A model generated the notes under the pieces. It was not told the DNA's origin and ran no database searches. It saw only the letters and a program-made list of their open reading frames with translations. The position numbers and the translations under genes were made by a program. From JBGOUV01 sp041477815 (GTDB taxonomy: Bacteria; Acidobacteriota; Terriglobia; Bryobacterales; JACQDG01), in NCBI GenBank assembly GCA_041477815.1, contig JBGOUV010000050.1, positions 1 to 24,282 on the forward strand: a DNA stretch of 24,282 nt, in the 5' to 3' direction. Shown here in pieces: positions 16,827 to 24,274 of this stretch. Within the stretch, counting starts at the first letter, position 1; every line of letters begins with the position of its first letter.

Positions 16827-17926
16827 GATTCGAGTGGCTGGAGGGGGACGACCAAGCCGGACTGGAGGCCTGGGACGAATTCCTGCTGCGGTCGCCGCGG
16901 GGCCACTATTGCCAGCTCTCGACCTGGCTGCGGTCCTTCCGGGTTTATGGCTTCCCGTTCTCGGTCCTGGTGGCTCGCCGGGAGACCGGCGGCGCGATTG
17001 CGGGCGGCATCGGGCTGCTCCGCTTGGGGAGGCGGCCGTTCGGTGCGCTGACCGCTCCGGTAGGTCCCATCGTGGAGGTCGGCTGCGAAGGCGCGGTGCG
17101 GCCCATTCTGGAGGCGGTACTGGTGGAAGCACAGCGCCGCGGCGCCTTCCTCGTTCAGCTCCAGTTTCCGTGTTCGGCTGGGGTAGTGCTGCCGGCGCTG
17201 CTTCCCGCGGTCGATCCGCCGGACCAGCCGCCCCACTTTCCGGGGAAGTGGTTCCCGGTGGGGACGGCGCCCGGCCAGATGCTGTGGATCGAGTTTCCGC
17301 AGACGCCCGATCCTGAGGCCTGGAGGGAGCTGCTGCTGGCGAGATTCCATCCCATGGCGCGCCGTAACATCAAGCTGGGGGAGCGCCAGGGCCTGGAGTT
17401 GGTGGAGGCCTCGTCGGAGCCGCAGATTCAGGAGGCTTACGCGCTGATCGAGCGGAACGGCCGGGAACGGGGCTACGCCACCAGACGCTGGCAGGACTTC
17501 GGGCCGATCCTGCTGGAGCAGGTGGCCCGCAGCCAGGCCACGGTGCTGCTGGCAGAGTGGCGGGGCCGCTACGTCGGGGCGCATTATGGGGTGCGCGCCG
17601 GGCGCCGGTACAGCTACCTGATGGGAGCCACGTTGCGGGAACACGGCAATTTGAAGATCGGACACTTCCTCCACTGGAGCGCCATGAACCGGGCCAGAGA
17701 CCTGGGCCTCTCCGGCTATGACCTGACCTCCGGCGGGCCCCGCGGGGTCATGCGGTTCAAGATGGGCTTTTGTCCCCAGCGGATCCCTTTCCAGCCCCCG
17801 GAGTCCTACGTCCTGTCGCGCTGGCGATGTGCGGTCTTCTCGGCGGTTTCGCCGTGGCTGCGCCGGCATAAGGCGGTGGTCTCCCGGGTATTGAGCGCTG
17901 GTAGTCACCTCCTGCATGGACGATAG
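16823..17926 (+). CDS. FemAB-like aminoacyl/acyl transferase (GNAT fold)
   Basis: A 367-residue protein from ATG 16823 (ATGA overlap). It has the two-domain GNAT layout of FemAB proteins: HYCQLSTWLRSF near the start, RRNIKLGERQGLELV (180-194) in the middle, and HFLHWSAMNRARDLGLSGYDL then RFKMGF (311-316) at the end. The last parts match the Y-D-x...G-V-x-x-F-K-x-G-F pattern of the family. Family members transfer amino acids from aminoacyl-tRNA or other acyl groups. In exosortase (XrtA) exopolysaccharide loci a FemAB-like protein is a standard but poorly understood member. The stop overlaps the next gene by 11 bases. A decorating role on sugar or a lipid-linked intermediate is inferred. Confidence 0.83.
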   Translation: MRFEWLEGDDQAGLEAWDEFLLRSPRGHYCQLSTWLRSFRVYGFPFSVLVARRETGGAIAGGIGLLRLGRRPFGALTAPVGPIVEVGCEGAVRPILEAVLVEAQRRGAFLVQLQFPCSAGVVLPALLPAVDPPDQPPHFPGKWFPVGTAPGQMLWIEFPQTPDPEAWRELLLARFHPMARRNIKLGERQGLELVEASSEPQIQEAYALIERNGRERGYATRRWQDFGPILLEQVARSQATVLLAEWRGRYVGAHYGVRAGRRYSYLMGATLREHGNLKIGHFLHWSAMNRARDLGLSGYDLTSGGPRGVMRFKMGFCPQRIPFQPPESYVLSRWRCAVFSAVSPWLRRHKAVVSRVLSAGSHLLHGR

Positions 17927-19577
17927 ACTCCACTTGGAGTTCCGCGCCGAATGCGAGATCGCCGGACGAACGCTGCGGCTGCGCCCGGAGAAGCTGAACG
18001 CCGACCCCTGGCACGCCACCTATGCGCTGCTCGTGGAGGCCCCCGACGAGCCCGTCGGGAGGGCCGCTGTGACGCTGCTGATCCCGTGCCGGGAAGCGTG
18101 GAGTCTCTCAGCCGACCGGCGGGTGCTGCCACTCCTCGCGACCGCGCGCCCGCCGTTTCCGGTGGGCCGGTTTGTCGTGGTGCGCACCTCCGAAGGCTTC
18201 TTTCAGGTGACTTTGCGGTGGGGCGGGAACTTCCTGGTCCGGAAGCGGGCGGAGGGCGTGGAGATCCGCACTTCGCTGCTGGACCATGCCCGGTGTGGGC
18301 TGTCTCTCCGGGGCATCGGGAAGCTGGCGCCCCTCGACCGGAGCTGGCGGCTGGAACTTTCCTGCGACCGGCTGGATTCCGAGTCGGAGTGCCTGTGGGT
18401 GGAGCCATACCCCGGCGGAGCCCGGGCGGCCATCTGCCTGACCGATCATGCCGACTTCGACACGGCGGCCGCTCTCGAGCCGCTGGTCGAGGTCTGCGGT
18501 CGGACCGAGTTTCGGTTCACCAAGTCCGTTTTTCCCCATAGCCAGCCGCAGCGGGCCAAAATCGAGCCGGGCCTGGACACACCGGCCTACGCGAAGCTGG
18601 TGGACCGGCTGCATGAGCAGGGAACCGAGATCGCCTATCACGGCTTCGGGCCTCGGGTGGACGCCCCGCCGGTGGCGGAGTGTTTCCGGCGGGCGAAGAG
18701 CATGGACCGCTACGGTCCGGTGACCTGGATCGACCACGGGACCGGATCGTATCTATTCTCGCGGGCCGGCCGCCTGCCGGACGGCACCCCCCTGGTGGCG
18801 TTCCTGAGCAATTTCGGAATCACAAATTACTGGTCGTACTTCGATGTATGCAAGAATCCGTTCCGGGATCTCTCCATCTGGAACCCGCGCGGCGAGGCGG
18901 ACCTCGCCCTGGATTTGGCGGCCGCCCTGTCCCGCATGCCCAGCGTGCGGCTGGCCGCCCGATCAGTCAAGAACGTCATCGGGGAGGGGCCGGCGGCCGC
19001 CCTCCGCCGTCGGCCGCTGGGCCGGGAGGGTTGGCGCGCCGCCGCCCGCACCCGCCGGGCCCTGCGAGAGTTGCGCGCGGGTCCTATGGTCCTGTACGGC
19101 CCGAACGGCAGCAGCTTTGACCGCAACGCCGGGTTTCCCTGGATCTTCGACACGCTGTTGTTGAACCACCCGGCGCTGGAACTGGCGCCGCCCCTGGTGG
19201 ATCGGCTCTGCGCGGGCTCGGGACTCCTGCTGGGCCATGTTTACCTGTGCAGTCGCCGCCACCCTGTGGCTGGCGCCTGCCTCACCGGCGGCAACGGCCG
19301 GCCGGCCGTTTCGGAGGCTTGGACGACGGCGCTCGAATATATATCCATGAAACAGAGACGCGGGGATCTGGTGACCCTGAGCTTCGCCGAGCTACGGCGG
19401 TCGCTGGAGGCGGGCGCCTGCCTCCGCTTGTCCCGCGGCGCTTCGGGCTGGAATGTGAATCGAGGCGAGGCCAACCGTCCCGTGGTCGTGGCTGGCCAGC
19501 GGGCGGCGATTGAGCGTGTCGCCTGCGAGGGAGCCGTCCGAACCTATCGGGATCATCTTGGCTATTTGCACGTCTGA
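17916..19577 (+). CDS. Divergent polysaccharide deacetylase-like protein with unknown N-terminal domain
   Basis: A 553-residue protein from ATG 17916, overlapping the FemAB-like gene by 11 bases. Residues 1-165 are a beta-rich region I do not recognise. After it, CLTDHADFD (174-182) looks like a NodB motif 1, GTEIAYHGFG (H242) like the GHEIxxH motif 2 but without the second histidine of HxxxH, and WIDHGTGSY (H274) may supply another ligand. A long insert (FLSNFGITNYWSYFD) follows. NodB-type enzymes bind a metal through Asp-His-His, so an altered site with D177/D180, H242 and H274 could still hold metal. It could act on a larger or unusual glycan. The family call is moderate; the function is unknown. 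No signal peptide or membrane segment is evident. Confidence 0.6.
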   Translation: MDDRLHLEFRAECEIAGRTLRLRPEKLNADPWHATYALLVEAPDEPVGRAAVTLLIPCREAWSLSADRRVLPLLATARPPFPVGRFVVVRTSEGFFQVTLRWGGNFLVRKRAEGVEIRTSLLDHARCGLSLRGIGKLAPLDRSWRLELSCDRLDSESECLWVEPYPGGARAAICLTDHADFDTAAALEPLVEVCGRTEFRFTKSVFPHSQPQRAKIEPGLDTPAYAKLVDRLHEQGTEIAYHGFGPRVDAPPVAECFRRAKSMDRYGPVTWIDHGTGSYLFSRAGRLPDGTPLVAFLSNFGITNYWSYFDVCKNPFRDLSIWNPRGEADLALDLAAALSRMPSVRLAARSVKNVIGEGPAAALRRRPLGREGWRAAARTRRALRELRAGPMVLYGPNGSSFDRNAGFPWIFDTLLLNHPALELAPPLVDRLCAGSGLLLGHVYLCSRRHPVAGACLTGGNGRPAVSEAWTTALEYISMKQRRGDLVTLSFAELRRSLEAGACLRLSRGASGWNVNRGEANRPVVVAGQRAAIERVACEGAVRTYRDHLGYLHV

Positions 19578-19581
19578 GGCG

Positions 19582-20268
19582 ATGACGGAAATCGACCGGA
19601 TCCGGCGGGAATACGAGCGGCGGGAGCGGGAGATCCCGGCCGGCTACTACTCCCTGGCCCGTCCGGCGGTGCTGTTCGCGTACACCGAGCGGATCCGGCA
19701 GGTGATCGCGGCGCTGTCGCGAGAGGCCTTGTACCCGCCGGCGGGCCTCAGCATCTGCGAGGTGGGCTGCGGCGACGGCCAGTGGCTGGTGGATCTGGTG
19801 AGCTGGGGCGCGGACCCGGCGCGGATGGCGGGAATCGATCTGCTGGAAGGCCGGCTGGAAACGGCGCGGGAGCGGTTGCCGCCCGCGGATCTGCGGGTGG
19901 GTGACGCGGCGGAGCTGCCCTGGGCGAACGAGTCGTTCGATCTGGTGGTGCAGTCCACGGTGTTCACCTCGATTCTGAACCCGGATCTGAAACGGCGCGT
20001 GGCCTCGGAGATGCTGCGCGTGCTGCGGCCCAGCGGCCGGATCCTGTGGTACGACTTCTTCCGGAACAACCCGAGCAATCCGAACGTGCGCGGCGTGGGG
20101 AGGGCGGAGATCCGCGCGCTGTTTCCCGGCCGCCGGATCGAGCTGCGGCGAGTAACGCTGGCGCCGCCGCTGGCGCGGCTGGTCGTGCCGGTGTCGCCGA
20201 GGCTGGCTCTGGCGCTCCAGAAGCTGCCTTTCCTGCGGACTCACTATCTGGGAGTGATAGGTGGCTAA
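19582..20268 (+). CDS. SAM-dependent methyltransferase
   Basis: A 228-residue class I methyltransferase. Motif I is ICEVGCGDGQWL (58-69), then AGIDLLEGRLETAR, then VGDAAELPWANESFDLVVQS as motif II/III, then MLRVLRPSGRILWYDFF. This pattern matches Methyltransf_11-type enzymes. ATG 19582 lies 4 bases past the upstream stop; the frame is open back to GTG 19510, but that would overlap the deacetylase-like gene by 68 bases. The C-terminus (LAPPLARLVVPVSPRLALALQKLPFLRTHYLG) is hydrophobic and may contact the membrane or a lipid-linked substrate. It overlaps the phosphoglycosyl transferase gene by 8 bases, so it likely acts on an early intermediate (inference). Confidence 0.87.
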   Translation: MTEIDRIRREYERREREIPAGYYSLARPAVLFAYTERIRQVIAALSREALYPPAGLSICEVGCGDGQWLVDLVSWGADPARMAGIDLLEGRLETARERLPPADLRVGDAAELPWANESFDLVVQSTVFTSILNPDLKRRVASEMLRVLRPSGRILWYDFFRNNPSNPNVRGVGRAEIRALFPGRRIELRRVTLAPPLARLVVPVSPRLALALQKLPFLRTHYLGVIGG

Positions 20269-20860
20269 AGCCGTCTTTGACCGCGTGGCGGCGGCCCTGG
20301 GGCTGGTAGTGCTGGCTCCGGTGCTGGCTCTGATCGCGGCGGCGATCGTGCTGGAGGCGGGCTTCCCGGTGCTCTTCCGCCAGACCCGCGTGGGACGCGG
20401 GGGCCGCCCGTTCCGGCTGGTGAAATTTCGATCGATGCGGATGGACGTGGCTGGAACCCGCATTACGGCGGGCCGCGACCCCCGCGTAACGCGAGTGGGG
20501 GCCTGGCTGCGGCGGCGAAAAATCGACGAGCTGCCGCAGTTGTGGAACGTGTTGAGGGGCGACCTCAGCCTGGTCGGACCGCGTCCCGAGATTCCACCGT
20601 TTGTGGACACTCAGGATCCGGTGTGGCGCGCCGTACTGGAGGTCCGGCCGGGAATCACCGACCCGGCCAGCCTGCAATTCCGCCACGAGGAGGAGTTGTT
20701 GTCGGGGGCAGCCGATGCCGAGCGGTATTACCGTGAGGCGATCCTGCCGCCGAAGCTGGCGCTGAATTTGGAGTACATCCGCACCAGGACATTCTGGGGA
20801 GACCTGAAGCTAATAGCCCGAACCTTGCGCGCGTGCGCAGCCACCGAGCCGCGACAGTAA
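20261..20860 (+). CDS. Undecaprenyl-phosphate sugar phosphotransferase (small, PglC-type monotopic phosphoglycosyl transferase)
   Basis: A 199-residue protein from GTG 20261 (overlap of 8 bases). It has the re-entrant hydrophobic N-terminus (LGLVVLAPVLALIAAAIV), then KFRSM (55-59), the catalytic acid pair in RRKIDELPQLWNVL (D89, E90) and GDLSLVGPRPE (100-110). These match the bacterial sugar transferase core in PglC/WcaJ/WbaP. The short length means it lacks the extra N-terminal domains of WbaP-like forms. The reaction moves a sugar phosphate from a UDP-sugar to undecaprenyl phosphate, starting each repeat unit. The last residues ATEPRQ and the TAA stop are supplied by an inverted repeat (20843-20864). 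With the dehydratase and aminotransferase downstream it forms a PglC/PglE/PglF-like set. Confidence 0.92.
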   Translation: MAKAVFDRVAAALGLVVLAPVLALIAAAIVLEAGFPVLFRQTRVGRGGRPFRLVKFRSMRMDVAGTRITAGRDPRVTRVGAWLRRRKIDELPQLWNVLRGDLSLVGPRPEIPPFVDTQDPVWRAVLEVRPGITDPASLQFRHEEELLSGAADAERYYREAILPPKLALNLEYIRTRTFWGDLKLIARTLRACAATEPRQ

Positions 20861-21023
20861 GGGACCGGTGGTTTCGTGTGTCCGAACCAACCGCTCCCCG
20901 GCAAATGTGCGGCGGCCCCCGGCCCGGCCTGCCTTTCCCAAGCCGGCCAAGCGGGCGGCCCCACATTTCATCCATCGCTGTGGCCGGCGGCCATGGGGAA
21001 CTCCCTAACGGTCGCGGCTCGGT
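20843..21023. repeat. Inverted-repeat element, copy 1 (REPIN/MITE-like)
   Basis: An element of 181 bases between the phosphoglycosyl transferase and aminotransferase genes. Its ends are a 22-base inverted repeat: 20843-20864 and the reverse complement of 21002-21023 match at 20 of 22 positions. The right third (about 20958-21023), reversed and complemented, aligns with the left part of copy 2 (24051-24120). Between the ends lies a GC-rich imperfect palindrome. No transposase is encoded. The left repeat contains the stop codon of the preceding gene, and only 13 bases separate the right end from the next start. It explains the whole 176-base gap between the two genes; I see no gene in it. Confidence 0.75.
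20903..20968. repeat. Imperfect palindrome inside element copy 1 (possible stem-loop)
   Basis: AAATGTG (20903-20909) pairs with CACATTT (20962-20968), and the GC-rich arms between them pair imperfectly around a short loop near 20930-20937. Transcribed, this would form a strong hairpin. It has no following U run, so an intrinsic terminator is not supported. It could stabilise the 3' end of the upstream message or reduce read-through. Confidence 0.6.
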
Positions 21024-21036
21024 TCAGCCCCATACC

Positions 21037-22200
21037 GTGAGCGAACGACCCTACATACCCTACAACCGCCCCGCCATCGGCGAGGAGGAGATCGCCGCGG
21101 TGGCGGAAACCCTGCGGTCCGGGTGGATCACCACCGGACCCAAAACGGCCCAGTTCGAGGCGGAGTTCCGCACCTGCGTGGGAGCGGCCCACGCCCTGGC
21201 CGTGAACTCTTGTACCGCGGGCCTGCACCTGGCCCTGGCGGCGCTGGGGATCGGCCCGGGCGACGAAGTCATCACCACCCCACTGACGTTCTGCGCCACC
21301 GTCAATACGATTCTGCAGGTGGGGGCGACGCCGGTCTTGGCCGATGTAGGAGACGATGGGAACCTGGATCCGGAGTCGGTGGCGGCGCAGATCACGCCGC
21401 GGACGCGGGCCCTGCTGCCGGTGCACCTGGGCGGGCTGCCCTGCCGGATGGACGCCCTGTGGAGCCTGGCCCGCGAGCGCGGGCTGAAGGTCGTCGAGGA
21501 CGCGGCGCATGCCGTCGGGTCGCACTACCACGGCATGCCCATCGGAGGCGGGCCTAGCGATGCGGTGGCGTTCAGCTTCTATGCCACCAAGAACCTGACC
21601 ACCGGCGAGGGCGGTATGGTCACCACGCCGTACCAGGAGCTGGCCGAGCGCATGCGGGTGCTGTGCCTCCACGGCATTTCCCGCGATGCCTGGAACCGCT
21701 ACGCCGAACATGGGAATTGGTACTATGAAGTGCAGGCGTGCGGATTCAAGTACAACCTGGGCGACGTGCCGGCGGCCATCGGGATACAGCAGTTGCGCAA
21801 GCTGGAGAGGTTTATCGAGGCGCGGGCGCGGCTGGCGGCGGTATATGGCGAGGAGCTGCAGGAGGTGGAAGAACTGGAGACGCCGGTGGAGCCGGCGGGG
21901 GTGCGTCATGGCTGGCACCTGTACGCGATTCATTTGCGGCTGGAGAAGCTCAGAATGAAGCGGGACGCTTTCCTCCGGGCGCTGGGTGAGCGAGGTATCG
22001 GGACGAGCGTGCACTTCATTCCTATTCCCCTGCATCCGGCCTACGCCGGTTATGCCGGCCTGTCGGCGGAGTGGTGTCCCCGGGCGATGGCGCTCTATCC
22101 GAGGCTGGTCTCCCTGCCTTTGTATCCGGCCCTGCTGGAGGAGCAGGTGCGGTATGTGGCGGGAGCCATAAAGGAAGTGGTGCGGGCATGCTCTCGTTGA
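21037..22200 (+). CDS. DegT/DnrJ/EryC1/StrS-family PLP aminotransferase (PglE-like)
   Basis: A 387-residue sugar aminotransferase. The N-terminus IPYNRPAIGEEEI and SGWITTGP, the PLP phosphate-side NSCTAGLHLAL (58-68), VVEDAAHAVGS (D155 contacts the pyridine nitrogen) and FYATKNLTTGEGGMV (Schiff-base K185) are all present. FKYNLGDVPAAIG and YPRLVSLPLYP close the fold. These enzymes aminate a 4-keto or 3-keto nucleotide sugar with glutamate as donor. GTG 21037 is the start chosen: the frame is open back to 20833, but that region is the repeat element, whose translation looks like no protein. No good Shine-Dalgarno is seen. It overlaps the dehydratase gene by 13 bases, which supports a shared pathway to a UDP-4-amino-4,6-dideoxy sugar. 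Confidence 0.92.
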   Translation: MSERPYIPYNRPAIGEEEIAAVAETLRSGWITTGPKTAQFEAEFRTCVGAAHALAVNSCTAGLHLALAALGIGPGDEVITTPLTFCATVNTILQVGATPVLADVGDDGNLDPESVAAQITPRTRALLPVHLGGLPCRMDALWSLARERGLKVVEDAAHAVGSHYHGMPIGGGPSDAVAFSFYATKNLTTGEGGMVTTPYQELAERMRVLCLHGISRDAWNRYAEHGNWYYEVQACGFKYNLGDVPAAIGIQQLRKLERFIEARARLAAVYGEELQEVEELETPVEPAGVRHGWHLYAIHLRLEKLRMKRDAFLRALGERGIGTSVHFIPIPLHPAYAGYAGLSAEWCPRAMALYPRLVSLPLYPALLEEQVRYVAGAIKEVVRACSR

Positions 22201-24068
22201 CCCGGCCCCGGCGGCGAGTGATTATCTGGGTATTCCACCTGGTTACGATCGCTCTGTCTCTCGCCGCCTCGTTTCTGTTACGGTTTGATTTCTCGATTCC
22301 CCCCAGAGAATTGCCGTTGCTGTATCACGCGCTCTGGCCGGCCCTGGCCCTGAAGTCCCTGGCGTTCTGGCTGGCGCGTCTTGATCGGGGGTGGTGGCGG
22401 TTCGCCGGGATGGCCGATCTCTACCGCGTGCTGGTGGCCAACGCCGGGGCGTCCCTGGCGTTCACGGCGGCGGTCGCTATCTTTGTCGGGCCGGCCTTTC
22501 CGCGATCCGTGTACCTGATCGATCTGCTGCTGTGCTTTCTGGCCACGGCCGGGGCGCGGTTTGTGGTGCGGCTGTACTATGAGGCGGTAGCGCGCGACGT
22601 GTCGCAGTCGGTGAGCCGCGGTGTGCTGATCTATGGCGCCGGTGCGGCGGGAATGACCCTGGCCCGGGAGATCCGGGCGAATCCGGCCTTGGGTTATCGG
22701 GTACTGGGCTTCCTGGACGACGACGCGAACAAGGGCGACGCCAGGCTGCTGGGCGTGCCGGTGCTGGGAGCGGGGCGGCACGTGGCCCGCATCGTCGACC
22801 ACTACTCGAAACAGCCTCCCCCCGTGGAGGAGATCATCATCGCCATGCCCTCCGCCACCGGCCGGCAGATGCAGGAGGCCCTGGCCAACTGCCGGGCGGC
22901 GGGGGTGCCCTGTAAGACGGTTCCCGGAATCGCCGAGATGCTGAGCCGCAAGGAGCTGGCCTCCCAGATCCGCAACCTGGCGGTGACCGACCTGCTCGGA
23001 CGAGAGCCCATCCAGCTCGACGAGGGCATGATCCGCCACGCCATCGCCGGCCGGTCGGTGCTGGTGACCGGAGCGGCGGGGTCGATCGGGTCGGAGCTAT
23101 GCCGGCAGGTGGCGCGGTTCGAGCCGCGGCGTCTGCTTGCGCTGGACCAGGCCGAGAGTGACCTGTTCCGCATCGACCTGGAGCTGCGGGAGCGGTTCCC
23201 GCGGGTGCCGGTGTACGCGGAGATCGCTGACATCCGGGACCGCCGGTCGGTCGAGGAGGTGATCCGGCGGCACCTGGTGGATTCCGTATTCCACGCCGCC
23301 GCGTACAAGCACGTGCCGCTGATGGAAGGGCATCTGTGGGAGGCGATCCGCAACAACGTTTTGGGGACCTGGAACCTGATCCAGGCGGCGCATCAGAACC
23401 GGGTATCCGATTTCCTGATGATCTCCTCCGACAAAGCCGTGAATCCCACCAGCGTAATGGGGGTGACCAAGCGCGTAGCTGAGCTGCTGGTGTCGGCCAT
23501 GCCCGCTGACGGCACGAAGTTCGTGTCGGTGCGGTTCGGGAATGTCCTGGCCTCGAACGGTAGCGTAGTGCCTCTCTTCCAGGCCCAAATCGCGGCCGGC
23601 GGACCGGTGACGGTGACGCATCCGGAGGCCCGGCGGTACTTCATGACCGTGCGGGAGGCGGTACAGCTCGTCTTGCAGGCCTCCACCATGGGAAGGGGCT
23701 CGGAGATCTTCGTGCTCGACATGGGCGAGCCGATCAAAATTGTGGACCTGGCGCGGAACATGATTCGGCTCTCCGGGAAGACGGAGGAGAATATCGAGAT
23801 TCGGTTCGTGGGGCTGCGCCCTGGGGAGAAGATCTTCGAGGAACTGATCACGGACGGCGAGAGCATTCTGCCCACGTATCACAACAAGATCAAGATTTTC
23901 CAGGGCCCGCCGGTGAGCCTCAGCTTTTTGGAAGGGTGGCTCCGGGAGCTGGAGAGGCTCCTGGAGCGCCGGGAGGAGGCGGGGCTGGTGACGCTTCTGA
24001 AGCAGCTGGCGCCGGAGTATCAGCCCAGCAGTCACCTGACCGGGGCGGCCACCGAACCGCGACCGTGA
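22188..24068 (+). CDS. Membrane nucleotide-sugar 4,6-dehydratase (PglF/WbpM/CapD family)
   Basis: A 626-residue protein from ATG 22188 (13-base overlap with the aminotransferase). Residues 10-130 hold about four membrane helices. A first Rossmann domain starts at GVLIYGAGAAG (145-155) with GFLDDDANKG. The catalytic short-chain-dehydrogenase domain starts at VLVTGAAGSIGSE (291-303). HAAAYKHVPLME and SSDKAVNPTSVMGVTK (413-428) follow; M424 in place of the usual Tyr with K428 is the Ser-Met-Lys arrangement of inverting and non-inverting 4,6-dehydratases such as PglF and WbpM. It converts UDP-GlcNAc-type sugars to a 4-keto-6-deoxy form, the substrate for the aminotransferase. The length and both domains are complete. 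The C-terminal ATEPRP and the TGA come from an inverted repeat (24051-24072). Confidence 0.94.
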   Translation: MLSLTRPRRRVIIWVFHLVTIALSLAASFLLRFDFSIPPRELPLLYHALWPALALKSLAFWLARLDRGWWRFAGMADLYRVLVANAGASLAFTAAVAIFVGPAFPRSVYLIDLLLCFLATAGARFVVRLYYEAVARDVSQSVSRGVLIYGAGAAGMTLAREIRANPALGYRVLGFLDDDANKGDARLLGVPVLGAGRHVARIVDHYSKQPPPVEEIIIAMPSATGRQMQEALANCRAAGVPCKTVPGIAEMLSRKELASQIRNLAVTDLLGREPIQLDEGMIRHAIAGRSVLVTGAAGSIGSELCRQVARFEPRRLLALDQAESDLFRIDLELRERFPRVPVYAEIADIRDRRSVEEVIRRHLVDSVFHAAAYKHVPLMEGHLWEAIRNNVLGTWNLIQAAHQNRVSDFLMISSDKAVNPTSVMGVTKRVAELLVSAMPADGTKFVSVRFGNVLASNGSVVPLFQAQIAAGGPVTVTHPEARRYFMTVREAVQLVLQASTMGRGSEIFVLDMGEPIKIVDLARNMIRLSGKTEENIEIRFVGLRPGEKIFEELITDGESILPTYHNKIKIFQGPPVSLSFLEGWLRELERLLERREEAGLVTLLKQLAPEYQPSSHLTGAATEPRP

Positions 24069-24274
24069 GGGAGTGCCCCATGGGCCTGCGGCCCACCAAA
24101 GGTGATGAGGAACGTGGGGCGGTCCCCCTGGCCCGGCCTGCCGGCGTCTCCCATTTTCATCCCTCGACTGACCGTACGGCCCTGTAGGACTTCCTTATAG
24201 TAACTCCGAGAAAAAAATGAAAGGAAGGGTTCTTCACAGGCGTCGCCGGAGGCCCCTTACGGTCGCGTTTCGAA
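24051..24274. repeat. Inverted-repeat element, copy 2 (REPIN/MITE-like)
   Basis: An element of about 224 bases beginning inside the dehydratase gene. Its ends, 24051-24072 and the reverse complement of 24253-24274, match at 17 of 22 positions around the core GCGACCGT. The left part aligns with the reverse complement of the right part of copy 1, including GGGAGT-CCCCATGG and a following GTGGGG block. An imperfect palindrome spans about 24104-24161 (GATGA...TCATC arms). The stretch 24186-24240 is much more AT-rich than the rest and has no counterpart in copy 1. No gene is supported in the 214 bases after the dehydratase stop. Confidence 0.68.
24104..24161. repeat. Imperfect palindrome inside element copy 2
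   Basis: GATGA (24104-24108) pairs with TCATC (24157-24161) and TGGG (24115-24118) with CCCA (24150-24153), with GC-rich sequence between. The right arm (CCCATTTTCATCC) closely resembles the right arm of the palindrome in copy 1 (20961-20973), which supports both as members of one structured family. It could act as a 3'-end hairpin for the upstream transcript. No U tract follows directly. Confidence 0.5.

Noticed and set aside
20903..20968. Intrinsic terminator after the phosphoglycosyl transferase
   Set aside because: The hairpin is strong but has no U run after it, so a Rho-independent terminator is not supported. It is kept only as a palindrome.
20833..21036. N-terminal extension of the aminotransferase
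   Set aside because: The frame is open, but the extension is the translated inverted-repeat element and has no protein character. The family's usual N-terminus begins right after GTG 21037.
24186..24216. AT-rich stretch with TTATAGT that could be a -10 box for a downstream gene
   Set aside because: No matching -35 box at a good distance was found, and the stretch is inside the repeat element. Not enough for a promoter call.
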